Below the pieces are notes generated by a model. That model did not search any database. It was not told where the DNA came from and saw only the letters and a program-made list of their open reading frames with translations. From assembly GCF_001294335.1 (NCBI RefSeq), contig NZ_LGKG01000001.1, forward strand, positions 496,001 to 560,000: 64,000 bases of DNA, given 5' to 3'. Within the stretch, counting starts at the first letter, position 1; each line of letters begins with the position of its first letter. Of this stretch, positions 53,962 through 63,063 are shown piece by piece. Source of the DNA: Streptomyces chattanoogensis. GTDB taxonomy: Bacteria > Actinomycetota > Actinomycetes > Streptomycetales > Streptomycetaceae. Position numbers and translations under genes: made by a program.

Positions 53962-55961
53962 CGGACCTCCTCCCCCTCGAGGCGGCTGCCGCCGCCCGAC
54001 ATCAGTGCGGCGTATTCGGCGTTGTCCCGCAGCAGTTCGTGGTGGGTGCCGACGGCGGATATCCGGCCGTCGGAGAGCAGTGCCACCCGGTCGGCGAGCA
54101 GGACCGTGGACGGCCGGTGGGCGACGACCAGTGCGGTGGTGGTGGCCAGCACCCGGCGCAGGGCCGCCTCCACCAGGGCCTCGGTGTGGACATCGAGTGC
54201 GGACAGCGGATCGTCCAGGATCAGGAAGCGGGGACGGCCGACCACGGCACGGGCCAGGGCGAGCCGCTGCCGCTGTCCGCCGGACAGGCTCAGGCCCTGC
54301 TCGCCCACCTGGGTGGCGGCGCCCTCGGGCAGGGCACGGACGAAGCCGTCGGCCTGCGCGACCTCCAACGCCCTCGAGAGCGCGGCTTCTTCCTCGTCAT
54401 GGCCGTCGCCGCGGCCCTCGCCCTCGCTGTCGCCGGCGGTGCCGTTGCCGCTGCGGGCCATCAGGACGTTGTCCGCCACCGTCGCCGAGAACAGCGTCGG
54501 CTCCTCGAAGGCCACCGACACCAGCGTGCGTGCCTCCTCCCGGCCGAGCGTCGCAAGGTCCCGGCCGTCGAGGGTGATCCGGCCGGCGGTGGGGTCGTAG
54601 AGCCGCGGCACCAGCGCCGTCAGGGTCGTCTTCCCGCTGCCGGTGGCGCCGACCAGGGCCATGGTCTCGCCGGACCGTATGTGCAGATCGACGCCCCGCA
54701 GGGTGGGCGGGGCGTCCGCGGCGGAGTCCGGGTACCGGAACTCGACGCCCTCGAACCGCAGCCCGTCGCCGGGCAGTTCCCCGCTGCCCGTCCCGTCCGG
54801 GCTCGCCTTGCTCACAGCCCTGTCTCCTGCGGCCTTGTCCCCTGTGGCCGTGTCCGCCGCCGGCTCCTCGTCCAGCACCTCGAAATACCGGTCCGCGGCC
54901 GTCGCCGCCTCGTTGGACATGGCCAGCAGGAAGCCGATGGAATCCACCGGCCAGCGCAGCGCCAGCGCCGTGGAGAGGAACGCGACCAGGGTGCCCGCGG
55001 ACAGCGCGCCGTCGGCCACCTGGAGCGTGCCCAGCACCAGGGCCGTACCGATCGCGATCTCCGGGAGCGTGGTGATGACGCCCCAGATCCAGGCCAGCAG
55101 ACGCGCCTTGTGCAGTTCGGTCGTACGGACCCGGTGCGTCAGCCGCTTGAAGGCCCGGGCCTGGCTGCGGTGGCGGCCGAAGCCCTTGGTGATCCGGATG
55201 CCGAGCACCGACTCCTCGACCACCGTCGTCAGATCACCCAGCTGGTCCTGGGCCCGCCGGGCGGCCAGCGCGTACTTGGCCTCGATGACCGAGCACAGCA
55301 CCATCAGCGGCAGAACGGGGGCGAGCAGTACCAGCCCCAGCGACCAGCGCTGCACCAGCAGGATCACACAGCCCACCACGATCGTCGTGCCGTTGACCAG
55401 CAGGAACGTCAACGGGAAGGCGAGGAACAGGCGCAGCAGGGAGAGATCGGTGGTGGCGCGGGAGAGCAGCTGGCCGGAGGCCCAGCGGTCGTGGAAGGCG
55501 ACCGGCAGCCGCTGGAGATGGCGGTAGAGCGCCTCGCGCATGGCCGCCTCGACCGCGGCGAGCGGCCGCGCCACCAGCCAGCGGCGCAGCCCGAACATCG
55601 CCGCCTCGGCGACCCCGAGCAGCGCCAGATACCCGCCGCCCAGCCACGCCCCCCCGGGATCCCGCGCCGCCACCGGACCGTCCACCAGCCACTTGAGGAC
55701 CACCGGAATGACCAGCCCGATGCACGATGCGAGCACCGCCACGAACGCCGCCGTGAAGAACCGCGCCCGCACGGGCCGGAGAAACGGCCACAGGCGCAAC
55801 AGCGAGCGCACCGCGGAGCGCCGGGGAACGGCGGCCGGGCCCGTCGTGGGTGCCGTCGGTCCGGCCGCCGTCTGTGCGGTGTCGGTGCCGGAGTCGCTGT
55901 CGGTGTCGGTATCGCTGTCGGTATCGGCCACACTTGCGAGCGTAAGGTGCACCACTGACAA
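53958..55961 (-). CDS. ABC exporter subunit, membrane-ATPase fusion (degenerate Walker B)
   Basis: 667 residues if TTG 55959-55961 is the start; in-frame GTG codons at residues 3, 4 and 11 are alternatives and no ribosome site decides among them. An N-terminal Asp/Ser/Thr repeat (DTDSDTDTDSDS, about 13-28) precedes six membrane helices and an ATPase. Walker A is GATGSGKTT and the signature LSGGQRQR is standard, but Walker B reads LILDDPLSALD, with aspartate in place of the catalytic glutamate. With the partner's altered signature this predicts one degenerate ATP site, as known for TM287/288-type exporters. First gene of the two-gene operon. Confidence 0.9.
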   Translation of the reverse strand: MSVVHLTLASVADTDSDTDTDSDSGTDTAQTAAGPTAPTTGPAAVPRRSAVRSLLRLWPFLRPVRARFFTAAFVAVLASCIGLVIPVVLKWLVDGPVAARDPGGAWLGGGYLALLGVAEAAMFGLRRWLVARPLAAVEAAMREALYRHLQRLPVAFHDRWASGQLLSRATTDLSLLRLFLAFPLTFLLVNGTTIVVGCVILLVQRWSLGLVLLAPVLPLMVLCSVIEAKYALAARRAQDQLGDLTTVVEESVLGIRITKGFGRHRSQARAFKRLTHRVRTTELHKARLLAWIWGVITTLPEIAIGTALVLGTLQVADGALSAGTLVAFLSTALALRWPVDSIGFLLAMSNEAATAADRYFEVLDEEPAADTATGDKAAGDRAVSKASPDGTGSGELPGDGLRFEGVEFRYPDSAADAPPTLRGVDLHIRSGETMALVGATGSGKTTLTALVPRLYDPTAGRITLDGRDLATLGREEARTLVSVAFEEPTLFSATVADNVLMARSGNGTAGDSEGEGRGDGHDEEEAALSRALEVAQADGFVRALPEGAATQVGEQGLSLSGGQRQRLALARAVVGRPRFLILDDPLSALDVHTEALVEAALRRVLATTTALVVAHRPSTVLLADRVALLSDGRISAVGTHHELLRDNAEYAALMSGGGSRLEGEEVR

Positions 55962-56009
55962 CGCTCATGTGGTTTTCGCCGTACGGAAGTTGAGAGGGCG
56001 CGCAAGACG

Positions 56010-58292
56010 CTAGGCCGGCACCGCCCGGAACAGCAGCACCGTCCGCCCCGGCACGGTGATCGCGCGCCCCGCCGGGTACCGGGTGCCCCGTGCCCCCGCC
56101 ACCGGCTCCTCGGGTTCTTCGGGCTCCCCTTCCTGCGCCGTGTCGACCAGCAGTTCGTACGACCCCGCCCAGGGCGGGCCCGGGAGGACGAACGGCCGGG
56201 GATGGGCGTCGGCGTGCAGAACGGCGAGGAAGCTGTCGTCGATGATGCGGCTGCCGTGTGCATCGCGCTGGGCGATGTCGTTGCCGGAGAGATACATGCC
56301 CAGGGTGGCCCCCGGGGCGTACCAGTCCCGTTCGGCCATCTCCGTGCCGCCGGCGGTGAACCAGGCGAGGTCGCGCAGCCCGCCGTGTCCCTGCGGCCGG
56401 CCGGAGAAGAAGGCGCGGCGGCGCAGTACGGGATGGGCGCGGCGCAGGGCGATGAGGCGGGCGGCCAGGTCGGCCAGCTGCCGCCAGTGCGGGTCGTCGA
56501 GGAGCGACCAGTCGAGCCAGCTGGTGGGGCCGTCCTGGCAGTAGGCGTTGTTGTTGCCGTGCTGGGTGCGGCCCATCTCATCGCCCGCGACCAGCATGGG
56601 GACGCCGGTGGACAGGAGGAGGGTGGTGAGGAAGTTGCGGAGCTGGCGGCGGCGCAGGGCCGTGATGCCGGGGTCGTCGGTCTCGCCCTCGGTGCCGCAG
56701 TTCCAGGACCGGTTGTCATGGGTGCCGTCGCGGTTGCCCTCGCCGTTGTCGCCGTTGTGTTTGTGCTCGTAGGTGACCAGGTCGCGCAGGGTGAAGCCGT
56801 CGTGGGCGGTGATGAAGTTGACCGAGGCGTACGGGCGGCGGCCGCCCCAGGCGTAGAGGTCGCTGGAGCCGGAGAGGCGGTAGCCCAGGTCGCGGACGTC
56901 GTGCTGGGCGCCGCGCCAGAAGTCCCGGACAGTGTCGCGGTAGCGGTCGTTCCACTCCGTCCAGAGGGGCGGGAAGGCGCCGACCTGATACCCGCCGGAG
57001 CCGACGTCCCAGGGTTCGGCGATGAGCTTGACCCGGCGCAGCACCGGGTCCTGTGCGATCACGGCCAGGAACGGGGAGAGCATGTCGACGTCGTGCAGGG
57101 AGCGGGCCAGCGCCGCGGCCAGGTCGAAGCGGAAGCCGTCCACGCCCATCTCGGTGACCCAGTAGCGCAGTGAATCGGTGATCAGGCGCAGGACGTTGGG
57201 CTGGACGACGTGCAGGGTGTTGCCGCAGCCGGTGTAGTCGGCGTAGCGGCGGGCGTCGTTCTGGAGGCGGTAGTAGCCGCGGTTGTCGATGCCCCGGAGG
57301 GAGAGCGTCGGACCCAGTTCGCCGGCCTCCGCCGTGTGGTTGTAGACAACGTCCAGGATGACCTCGATCCCGGCGTCGTGCAGCGCCCGCACCATGCGCC
57401 GGAATTCGCCGACCTGCTGGCCGCGGGTCCCGGTGGCGGCGTAGCCGGCGTGCGGCGCGAAATAGCCGATGGAGTTGTAGCCCCAGTAGTTGCGCAGCCC
57501 CCGGCGTATCAGATGGTCCTCGTGCGCGAACTGATGGACCGGCAGCAGTTCGACGGCGGTGACCCCGAGCCGGACCAGATGCTCCAGCGCGGCGGGGTGC
57601 GACAGCCCCGCGTAGGTGCCGCGCAGATGCTCCGGGATGCCGGGGTGCCGCATGGTGAAGCCGCGCACATGCAGCTCGTAGAGAACGGAATCCGGCCAAG
57701 GGGTCTTGGGGCGGCGGTCGTCCCGCCATTCGTCGTCCCCGTCGCCGCCGGCCCAGGTGTCGTCGCCGACCACCACCCCCTTGGGGACGTACGGCGCGGA
57801 GTCGCGGTCGTCCCGCACCGTGTCCGCGACCCGCTGCTCCGGCCAGTCGCGGACGTGCCCGTAGATCTGGGCGGGCAGCGCGCGCCCGGCGCCCACCGAC
57901 TCCGTGCAGGTACCGAAATCGCCGTCCACGGCCCTGGCGTACGGGTCGAGGAGCAGCTTGGCCGGATTCCAGCGGGCGCCGGTCCAGGGATCCCAGCGGC
58001 CGTGCACCCGGTAGCCGTAGCGCTGTCCGGGGCGTACGCCGGGCAGGAAGCCGTGCCAGATCTCATGGGTCAGTTCGGTCAGCGGATGGCGGCTCTCGTG
58101 GTCCGCGTCGTCGAAGAGGCAGACCTCTACGGCCTCGGCGCCGCCCGCCCACAGGGCGAAGTTGGTGCCCGTGACGCCGTCGGGTGCGGTGCGGCAGCGG
58201 GCCCCGAGGGGGGTGGGGCTGCCGGGCCGGACAACGGCGGGCGGGGCGAGCGGTCCGTCCTGGACCGCCTCCTGCTCGGGTGCGCTCGACAC
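56010..58292 (-). CDS. glgX: Glycogen debranching enzyme GlgX
   Basis: 760 residues from GTG 58290-58292. It hydrolyses alpha-1,6 branches left after phosphorylase trimming. An N-terminal CBM48 domain (about 20-150, with NFALWAGGAEAVEVCLFDD) precedes the GH13_11 barrel: VILDVVYNHTAEAGELG, nucleophile in GFRFDLAAAL, acid in LIAEPWDVGSGGYQVG and FITAHDGFTLRDLV. It complements glgB and glgE 11 kb away: synthesis there, breakdown here. It ends 48 bp from the ABC exporter gene, in the same direction. Confidence 0.95.
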   Translation of the reverse strand: MSSAPEQEAVQDGPLAPPAVVRPGSPTPLGARCRTAPDGVTGTNFALWAGGAEAVEVCLFDDADHESRHPLTELTHEIWHGFLPGVRPGQRYGYRVHGRWDPWTGARWNPAKLLLDPYARAVDGDFGTCTESVGAGRALPAQIYGHVRDWPEQRVADTVRDDRDSAPYVPKGVVVGDDTWAGGDGDDEWRDDRRPKTPWPDSVLYELHVRGFTMRHPGIPEHLRGTYAGLSHPAALEHLVRLGVTAVELLPVHQFAHEDHLIRRGLRNYWGYNSIGYFAPHAGYAATGTRGQQVGEFRRMVRALHDAGIEVILDVVYNHTAEAGELGPTLSLRGIDNRGYYRLQNDARRYADYTGCGNTLHVVQPNVLRLITDSLRYWVTEMGVDGFRFDLAAALARSLHDVDMLSPFLAVIAQDPVLRRVKLIAEPWDVGSGGYQVGAFPPLWTEWNDRYRDTVRDFWRGAQHDVRDLGYRLSGSSDLYAWGGRRPYASVNFITAHDGFTLRDLVTYEHKHNGDNGEGNRDGTHDNRSWNCGTEGETDDPGITALRRRQLRNFLTTLLLSTGVPMLVAGDEMGRTQHGNNNAYCQDGPTSWLDWSLLDDPHWRQLADLAARLIALRRAHPVLRRRAFFSGRPQGHGGLRDLAWFTAGGTEMAERDWYAPGATLGMYLSGNDIAQRDAHGSRIIDDSFLAVLHADAHPRPFVLPGPPWAGSYELLVDTAQEGEPEEPEEPVAGARGTRYPAGRAITVPGRTVLLFRAVPA

Positions 58293-58576
58293 GTGCCGGC
58301 CTCCTGCGGCTCAGGGCTCGGTCGGACGGGGGCGTCCGGTCCGGGGCATCTCCCAGCGCGAGCTGGGGGAGAGTCCCGGCCGTGCGCTGCGTCCCCGCCC
58401 TCTCCGTTGTTCTGCCCGCAACCGGGCGTTGCCGCACGTTTTCCGTCCGCGAGGGTGCGGGGGCACCGGCCCGTTACCCATATGACGTCCGATGACGCCC
58501 GGTGATCCGCCGCCCCGTGACATGCGTCGGCCCGACATTCCCGATCGCTTACCTGTCATCCGTCACAATTCGGTGC
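58293..58576. promoter_or_regulatory. Divergent promoter region, glgX / L,D-transpeptidase
   Basis: 284 bp without a gene. It holds a CTCCCAGC-GCGA-GCTGGGGGAG hairpin (about 58350-58371), a type of sequence I have seen often in Streptomyces spacers, and an AT-richer patch near 58540-58570 that likely carries the transpeptidase promoter. Confidence 0.4.
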
Positions 58577-59887
58577 ATGACCGGCGGTGACATGCGCTCA
58601 GCGAAGGGGCCGGCACACGGCCCGGCGACGGATCTGGAGAGGAACCCGGCGCCCGGCCGTGCGCGGACGCGGGTGCCCCGTCCCCGCACCGCCCGTACCG
58701 CCCGCACCGTCCTGACCACGCTGGTGGCCGCGCTGCTGCCGGTCGGCTGCGGCTCCTCGGACGGGCTCCCGGGGGGCCGGCCGCCTTCCCCGGAGGAGGT
58801 GATCCGGGTCGTGCCACACGACGGCGCGCACGGTGTGGGCACCGGCGGCCGGTTCGAGGTACGGGTGCCCGCCGGGCGGCTGGAGCGGGTCGAGGTCCTG
58901 CGGACCGGGGACGCGGGGCGGCAGCGGGTCACCGGGCGGATCTCGCGGGACGGCCTGACCTGGCGCCCGGCGCCCGGCGAACTCGCCCCCGGCTCCCGGT
59001 ACACCGTCGATGCGGTGGCCCGGGACGGCGCAGGCCACCGCGCCGCCCGCCACACCACCTTCACCACCTCCGCGCCTCCGGGCGCCTTCGTCGGCTTCTT
59101 CACGCCTGAGGACCACACCACCGTCGGCACCGGCATGATCGTCTCGCTGGAGTTCAGCCGTCCGATCGCCGACCGCGCGGCCGTCGAACGCGCCGTCACG
59201 GTCAGCGGCCGCCCCGCTGTCGAGGTCGCCGCCCACTGGTTCGGCAACCAGAGGCTGGACTTCCGCCCCCGTGCACGCTGGGAGCCCGGCACCGACATCT
59301 CCCTAGACCTGCGGCTGCAAGGGGTCAAGGCCGGGCCGGACGCCTACGGCACCCAGCGCAAGACAATCCACTACCACGTCGGCCGCGACCAGATCACCAC
59401 CGTCGACGCCGCCCGGCACACCCTGACGGTGCGACGGGGCGGCCGGGTGCTGGCCACCTTCCCGGTCACCGCGGGAGACGCCGAGAACCCCACCTACAAC
59501 GGCAAGATGGTGATCCTGGAACGCCGCTCGGTCACCCGGATGAACGGGCGCACCGTCGGTTTCGGCGGCGACTACAACATCCCGGACGTCCCGCATGCGA
59601 TGCGTCTGACCCGTTCCGGGACCTTTGTGCACGGCAACTACTGGGCACGGCCGGGGATCTTCGGCGGCACCAACACCAGCCATGGCTGTGTGGGCCTCAA
59701 GGACGTCAAGGGCGGCGGCCGGGACACCCCGGCCGGCTGGCTGTTCCGCCACTCGATCGTCGGCGACACCGTGCAGGTGCGCCACTCCCGGGGCGGGCGC
59801 CGGGGCAACACCGTCGCCCCCGACAACGGCCTGGGCGGCTGGAACATTCCGTGGGAACGGTGGAAGCGCGGCAGCGCCCTGAGGTGA
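58577..59887 (+). CDS. L,D-transpeptidase lipoprotein (first copy)
   Basis: 436 residues from ATG 58577 (ATG 58592 is possible; no strong ribosome site separates them). Hydrophobic stretch VLTTLVAALLPVGC gives a lipobox with lipidated cysteine. Two Ig-like domains follow (about 70-250; HWFGNQRLDFRP near the end), then the YkuD catalytic domain with MRLTRSGTFVHGNYW and SHGCVGLKD, containing the active-site histidine and cysteine. It makes 3-3 crosslinks in peptidoglycan at the outer face of the membrane. The domain order matches mycobacterial LdtMt2-type enzymes. A paralogue follows. Confidence 0.92.
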   Translation: MTGGDMRSAKGPAHGPATDLERNPAPGRARTRVPRPRTARTARTVLTTLVAALLPVGCGSSDGLPGGRPPSPEEVIRVVPHDGAHGVGTGGRFEVRVPAGRLERVEVLRTGDAGRQRVTGRISRDGLTWRPAPGELAPGSRYTVDAVARDGAGHRAARHTTFTTSAPPGAFVGFFTPEDHTTVGTGMIVSLEFSRPIADRAAVERAVTVSGRPAVEVAAHWFGNQRLDFRPRARWEPGTDISLDLRLQGVKAGPDAYGTQRKTIHYHVGRDQITTVDAARHTLTVRRGGRVLATFPVTAGDAENPTYNGKMVILERRSVTRMNGRTVGFGGDYNIPDVPHAMRLTRSGTFVHGNYWARPGIFGGTNTSHGCVGLKDVKGGGRDTPAGWLFRHSIVGDTVQVRHSRGGRRGNTVAPDNGLGGWNIPWERWKRGSALR

Positions 59888-59912
59888 TGCGGCAGCGCCC
59901 CGAGGTGACGCA
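59872..59912. repeat. Tandem repeat at end of first transpeptidase gene
   Basis: AGCGCCCTGAGGTGATGCGGC is repeated as AGCGCCCCGAGGTGACGCAGC, spanning the stop codon. Followed by GCGGCATAT twice (59913-59921, 59922-59930) and a 14-bp palindrome GCGGCATATGCCGC (59922-59935). Confidence 0.6.
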
Positions 59913-60062
59913 GCGGCATATGCGGCATATGCCGCGCACTTGGGACGGAACGGTGACATCGGCGGGGGCTCTCACTGTCAGTGCGGTGTGGTTATCTAAC
60001 GACGAGCGCGCGGTGCGTCCGCGTGCGGGGGACCGCGGGCCGCGAGGGAAAAGGTGCAAGTC

Positions 60063-61310
60063 GTGAATGTGCAGCCGAATCGGGGGGAGCCGGCTCGCCG
60101 GCGGCGGAGGCCACACGGGGCCGGCGGTGCGCTCGCGCTGCTGCTCGGCTCGATGCTGCTGGTGCTGACCGCATGCGGCGACGACGGATCCGACGGCGGG
60201 AAGACGGGCGGCAAGGCGGGCGGCGGGGGCGACAAGGCCGCCTCGCAGGCCGCAGTAACGATTGCCCCCAAGGACGGCGCGGACGACGTCGCCACCACCG
60301 GGGCGCTGAAGGTGACCGCCGAGAAGGGCCGGCTGAAGTCGGTCACGGTCAAGGACGGCAAGGGTAATGAAATAGCCGGGAAGATATCCGGCGGCGGTGC
60401 CCGCTGGCGCCCCAGCGGCCATCTCGGCGCCTCGACGAAGTACACCGTCGACGCGGTGGCGGTGGACGACCGTGGCCGGGAGGCCGCCGAGCACTCCACG
60501 TTCACCACCCTCGTCCCCAAGAACACCTTCATCGGCCAGTACACCCCCGAGAACGGCCAGCAGGTCGGCGTCGGGATGCCGGTCTCGATCCACTTCACCC
60601 GCGGCATCACCGATCCCCAGGCAGTCGAGGACGCCGTCAAGGTCACCGCGAAGCCGTCCGTCCCGGTCGAGGGCCACTGGTTCGGCAACGACCGCCTCGA
60701 CTTCCGCCCCGAGAAGTACTGGGCGGCCGGCACCAAGGTCACCCTCAAGCTCGATCTCAACGGCGTCGAGGGCCGCCCCGGTGTCTACGGCACCCAGGCC
60801 AAGGAGGTCTCGTTCACCATCGGCCGCAGCCAGGTGAGCACCGTCGACGCCAAGTCGAAGCAGATGACCGTGGTCCGCGACGGCAAGAAGATCAAGACCA
60901 TCCCGATCACCTCCGGCGCGCCGGGCACCGAGACCTACAACGGCCAGATGGTGATCAGCGAGAAGCATCCGGTGACGCGGATGAACGGCGACACCGTCGG
61001 CTTCGGCGGGGAGTACGACATCAAGGACGTGCCGCACGCCATGCGGCTGAGCACCTCGGGCACCTTCATCCACGGCAACTACTGGTCCGGGAAGCCCACC
61101 TTCGGCACCCGTAATGCCAGCCACGGCTGTGTGGGCCTGTTCGACCAGCGCGGCGGCGGGGACGGCTCCACCCCGGCGGCCTGGTTCTTCCGCAACTCGA
61201 CGATCGGCGATGTGGTGATCGTCAAGAACTCGCATGACGAAACGATCCAGCCGGACAACGGTTTCAGCGACTGGAACCTCTCGTGGGAGAAGTGGAAGGC
61301 CGAGCAGTAG
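60063..61310 (+). CDS. L,D-transpeptidase lipoprotein (second copy)
   Basis: 415 residues from GTG 60063, chosen because AAAAGG lies 8 nt upstream; GTG 60054 would be too close to that site. Lipobox LVLTAC with lipidated cysteine is followed by a Gly/Lys/Asp-rich spacer, two Ig-like domains (HWFGNDRLDFRP) and a YkuD domain with MRLSTSGTFIHGNYW and SHGCVGLFD. Catalytic residues are intact. It shares overall design and many exact motifs with the gene 175 bp upstream; the two are tandem duplicates with different spacer length. Confidence 0.93.
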   Translation: MNVQPNRGEPARRRRRPHGAGGALALLLGSMLLVLTACGDDGSDGGKTGGKAGGGGDKAASQAAVTIAPKDGADDVATTGALKVTAEKGRLKSVTVKDGKGNEIAGKISGGGARWRPSGHLGASTKYTVDAVAVDDRGREAAEHSTFTTLVPKNTFIGQYTPENGQQVGVGMPVSIHFTRGITDPQAVEDAVKVTAKPSVPVEGHWFGNDRLDFRPEKYWAAGTKVTLKLDLNGVEGRPGVYGTQAKEVSFTIGRSQVSTVDAKSKQMTVVRDGKKIKTIPITSGAPGTETYNGQMVISEKHPVTRMNGDTVGFGGEYDIKDVPHAMRLSTSGTFIHGNYWSGKPTFGTRNASHGCVGLFDQRGGGDGSTPAAWFFRNSTIGDVVIVKNSHDETIQPDNGFSDWNLSWEKWKAEQ

Positions 61311-61330
61311 GGCGCCCCTGACGGGCGCTC

Positions 61331-61363
61331 GGCCCGGTGCACTGTGACACAGCGCACCGGGCC
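61331..61363 (+). terminator. Hairpin terminator
   Basis: Perfect 10-bp stem GGCCCGGTGC with complement at 61354-61363 and a 13-nt loop, between the transpeptidase and the enoyl-CoA hydratase, followed by CTTCC. Confidence 0.65.
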
Positions 61364-61394
61364 CTTCCGCGTTAACGCGGACTAACCTTCCCCT

Positions 61395-62162
61395 ATGACT
61401 GTGAACCTTGAGGTCGCCGACGGCGTCGGCACCATCCGCCTGGACCGCCCGCCGATGAACGCACTGGACATCGCCACCCAGGACCGGCTGCGCGAGCTGG
61501 CCGGCGAGGCCACGCGCCGCGACGACGTACGCGCCGTGGTGATCTGGGGCGGCGAGAAGGTGTTCGCGGCCGGTGCGGACATCAAGGAGATGCAGGCCAT
61601 GGACCACGCGGCCATGGTCGCCCGCTCCAAGGACCTGCAGGACGCGTTCACCGCCGTCGCCCGGATCCCGAAGCCGGTGGTCGCCGCGGTGACCGGCTAT
61701 GCGCTCGGCGGCGGCTGCGAGTTGGCCCTGTGCGCCGACTTCCGTATCGCGGCCGACAGCGCGAAGCTCGGCCAGCCCGAGATCCTGCTCGGTCTGATCC
61801 CGGGCGCCGGCGGCACCCAGCGGCTGGCCCGGCTGGTGGGCCCGTCCAAGGCCAAGGACCTGATCTTCACCGGACGGCATGTCAAGGCCGACGAGGCGCT
61901 CGCCATCGGCCTGGTCGACCGGGTGGTGCCCGCCGCCGAGGTCTACGAGCAGGCGCACGCCTGGGCGGCCAGGCTGGCGGCCGGTCCGGCGCTGGCGCTG
62001 CGGGCCGCGAAGGAATCCGTCGACGCGGGCCTGGAGACGGACATCGACACCGGCCTGGCGATCGAACGCAACTGGTTCGCCGGTCTCTTCGCGACCGAGG
62101 ACCGGGAGACCGGAATGCGCAGCTTTGTCGAGGAGGGGCCCGGCAAGGCCAAGTTCCGCTGA
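61395..62162 (+). CDS. Enoyl-CoA hydratase/isomerase family protein
   Basis: 255 residues from ATG 61395. Crotonase fold with oxyanion motif FAAGADIKEM, and both catalytic glutamates of true hydratases: 109 in GGGCELALCADF and 129 in LGQPEILLG. The line IPGAGGTQRL is canonical. It hydrates 2-enoyl-CoA in beta-oxidation. No other beta-oxidation gene is adjacent; icmA, 53 kb away, is the only other acyl-CoA gene in this window. Confidence 0.94.
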   Translation: MTVNLEVADGVGTIRLDRPPMNALDIATQDRLRELAGEATRRDDVRAVVIWGGEKVFAAGADIKEMQAMDHAAMVARSKDLQDAFTAVARIPKPVVAAVTGYALGGGCELALCADFRIAADSAKLGQPEILLGLIPGAGGTQRLARLVGPSKAKDLIFTGRHVKADEALAIGLVDRVVPAAEVYEQAHAWAARLAAGPALALRAAKESVDAGLETDIDTGLAIERNWFAGLFATEDRETGMRSFVEEGPGKAKFR

Positions 62163-62437
62163 GACCGGTGATGTTGGCGGGTCGGGTGGTGTTTGGCCGG
62201 GACGCGATGCCTCGTGTGGGCGAATTGCGGAAAAGTTAAGCCCGCCTTAAGGCCACCTTGTACACGGCGCGGTTCTCTCGCCCGCCGACCTTTCCGCCGC
62301 GGCAGGTTGTCGCAGGTCGGTCGGGGTGCTGGGGAGCCTTGACCGTCGTTGGCGCAAGTCCCGCAGTGATGGCGGAACCTACGATTCCGGGCGAGGGATT
62401 CCGTGGGTTCCGCCAACGCGACCGCCAAGTAGCAGCC
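62163..62437. promoter_or_regulatory. 275-bp gap upstream of anti-sigma-type ATPase
   Basis: No gene is confidently seen, although the ATPase frame is open from 62258. An AT-rich patch with AAAAGTTAAG and the palindrome CCTTAAGG (62245-62252) probably carries the promoter. Confidence 0.4.
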
Positions 62438-62977
62438 ATGATGGGGGACATGGCGGGCCTCGAAGGTATGGAGCAGCCGCGGCCGGAAAGTGGCACGGCC
62501 GCCGGGCGCTGGGAGACCCCCGGAGCGGGCGCCGACACACCGGCACCGGTGGCCGGCGGTCCGCTTTCCGGGCTCGATCTGGCCGGCGAACCCACACTGG
62601 ACGAGGTACGGCTGCCCTCGCGCCCCCAGTCCGCGCGCATCGCCCGGCGGCTGACCGGCTGCGTCCTGCTCAAGCAGTGGTCCCTGTCGCCGCAGCTCGC
62701 CGAGCAGGCCGTCCTCCTCGTCTCCGAACTGGTCGGCAACGCCGTACGGCACACTGGCGCCCGCTGCTTCGGGCTGCGGATGCTGCGCCGCCGCGGCTGG
62801 ATCCGTATCGAGGTGCGCGACCCGTCCCGCGGGCTGCCCTGTCTGATGCCGGTGCACGAGATGGACACCAGCGGCCGCGGCCTCTTCCTCGTCGACAAGC
62901 TCTCCGACCGCTGGGGCGTGGATCTGCTGCCGCGCGGCAAGACGACCTGGTTCGAGATGCGCGTCGGCGACCGCTGA
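62438..62977 (+). CDS. ATP-binding protein, anti-sigma factor / RsbW-like
   Basis: 179 residues from ATG 62438; ATG 62441, 62450 or 62468 are alternatives and the ribosome site does not settle it. After a variable N-terminus, a HATPase_c_2 domain holds the N box LVSELVGNAVRHTGARC, a G1-like IEVRDPSRGLP and DTSGRGLFLVDKLSDRWG. No dimerisation or receiver region is present. Streptomyces encode dozens of such stand-alone ATPases; some bind sigma factors or anti-anti-sigma proteins. No partner is adjacent. Confidence 0.88.
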   Translation: MMGDMAGLEGMEQPRPESGTAAGRWETPGAGADTPAPVAGGPLSGLDLAGEPTLDEVRLPSRPQSARIARRLTGCVLLKQWSLSPQLAEQAVLLVSELVGNAVRHTGARCFGLRMLRRRGWIRIEVRDPSRGLPCLMPVHEMDTSGRGLFLVDKLSDRWGVDLLPRGKTTWFEMRVGDR

Positions 62978-63063
62978 TGCGGCCCCGGGCCCCCGCGGGC
63001 CCCGGTGCACGGCCGGCGGTCCGTAGGATGGGCTGTTCATGCTCGCGCGCAGGAGGAGGGGAG

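Noticed and set aside
55876..55930. Short tandem repeat encoding Asp-Ser/Thr at an ABC exporter N-terminus
   Set aside because: Low-complexity coding repeat near an uncertain start; no sign of a separate element.
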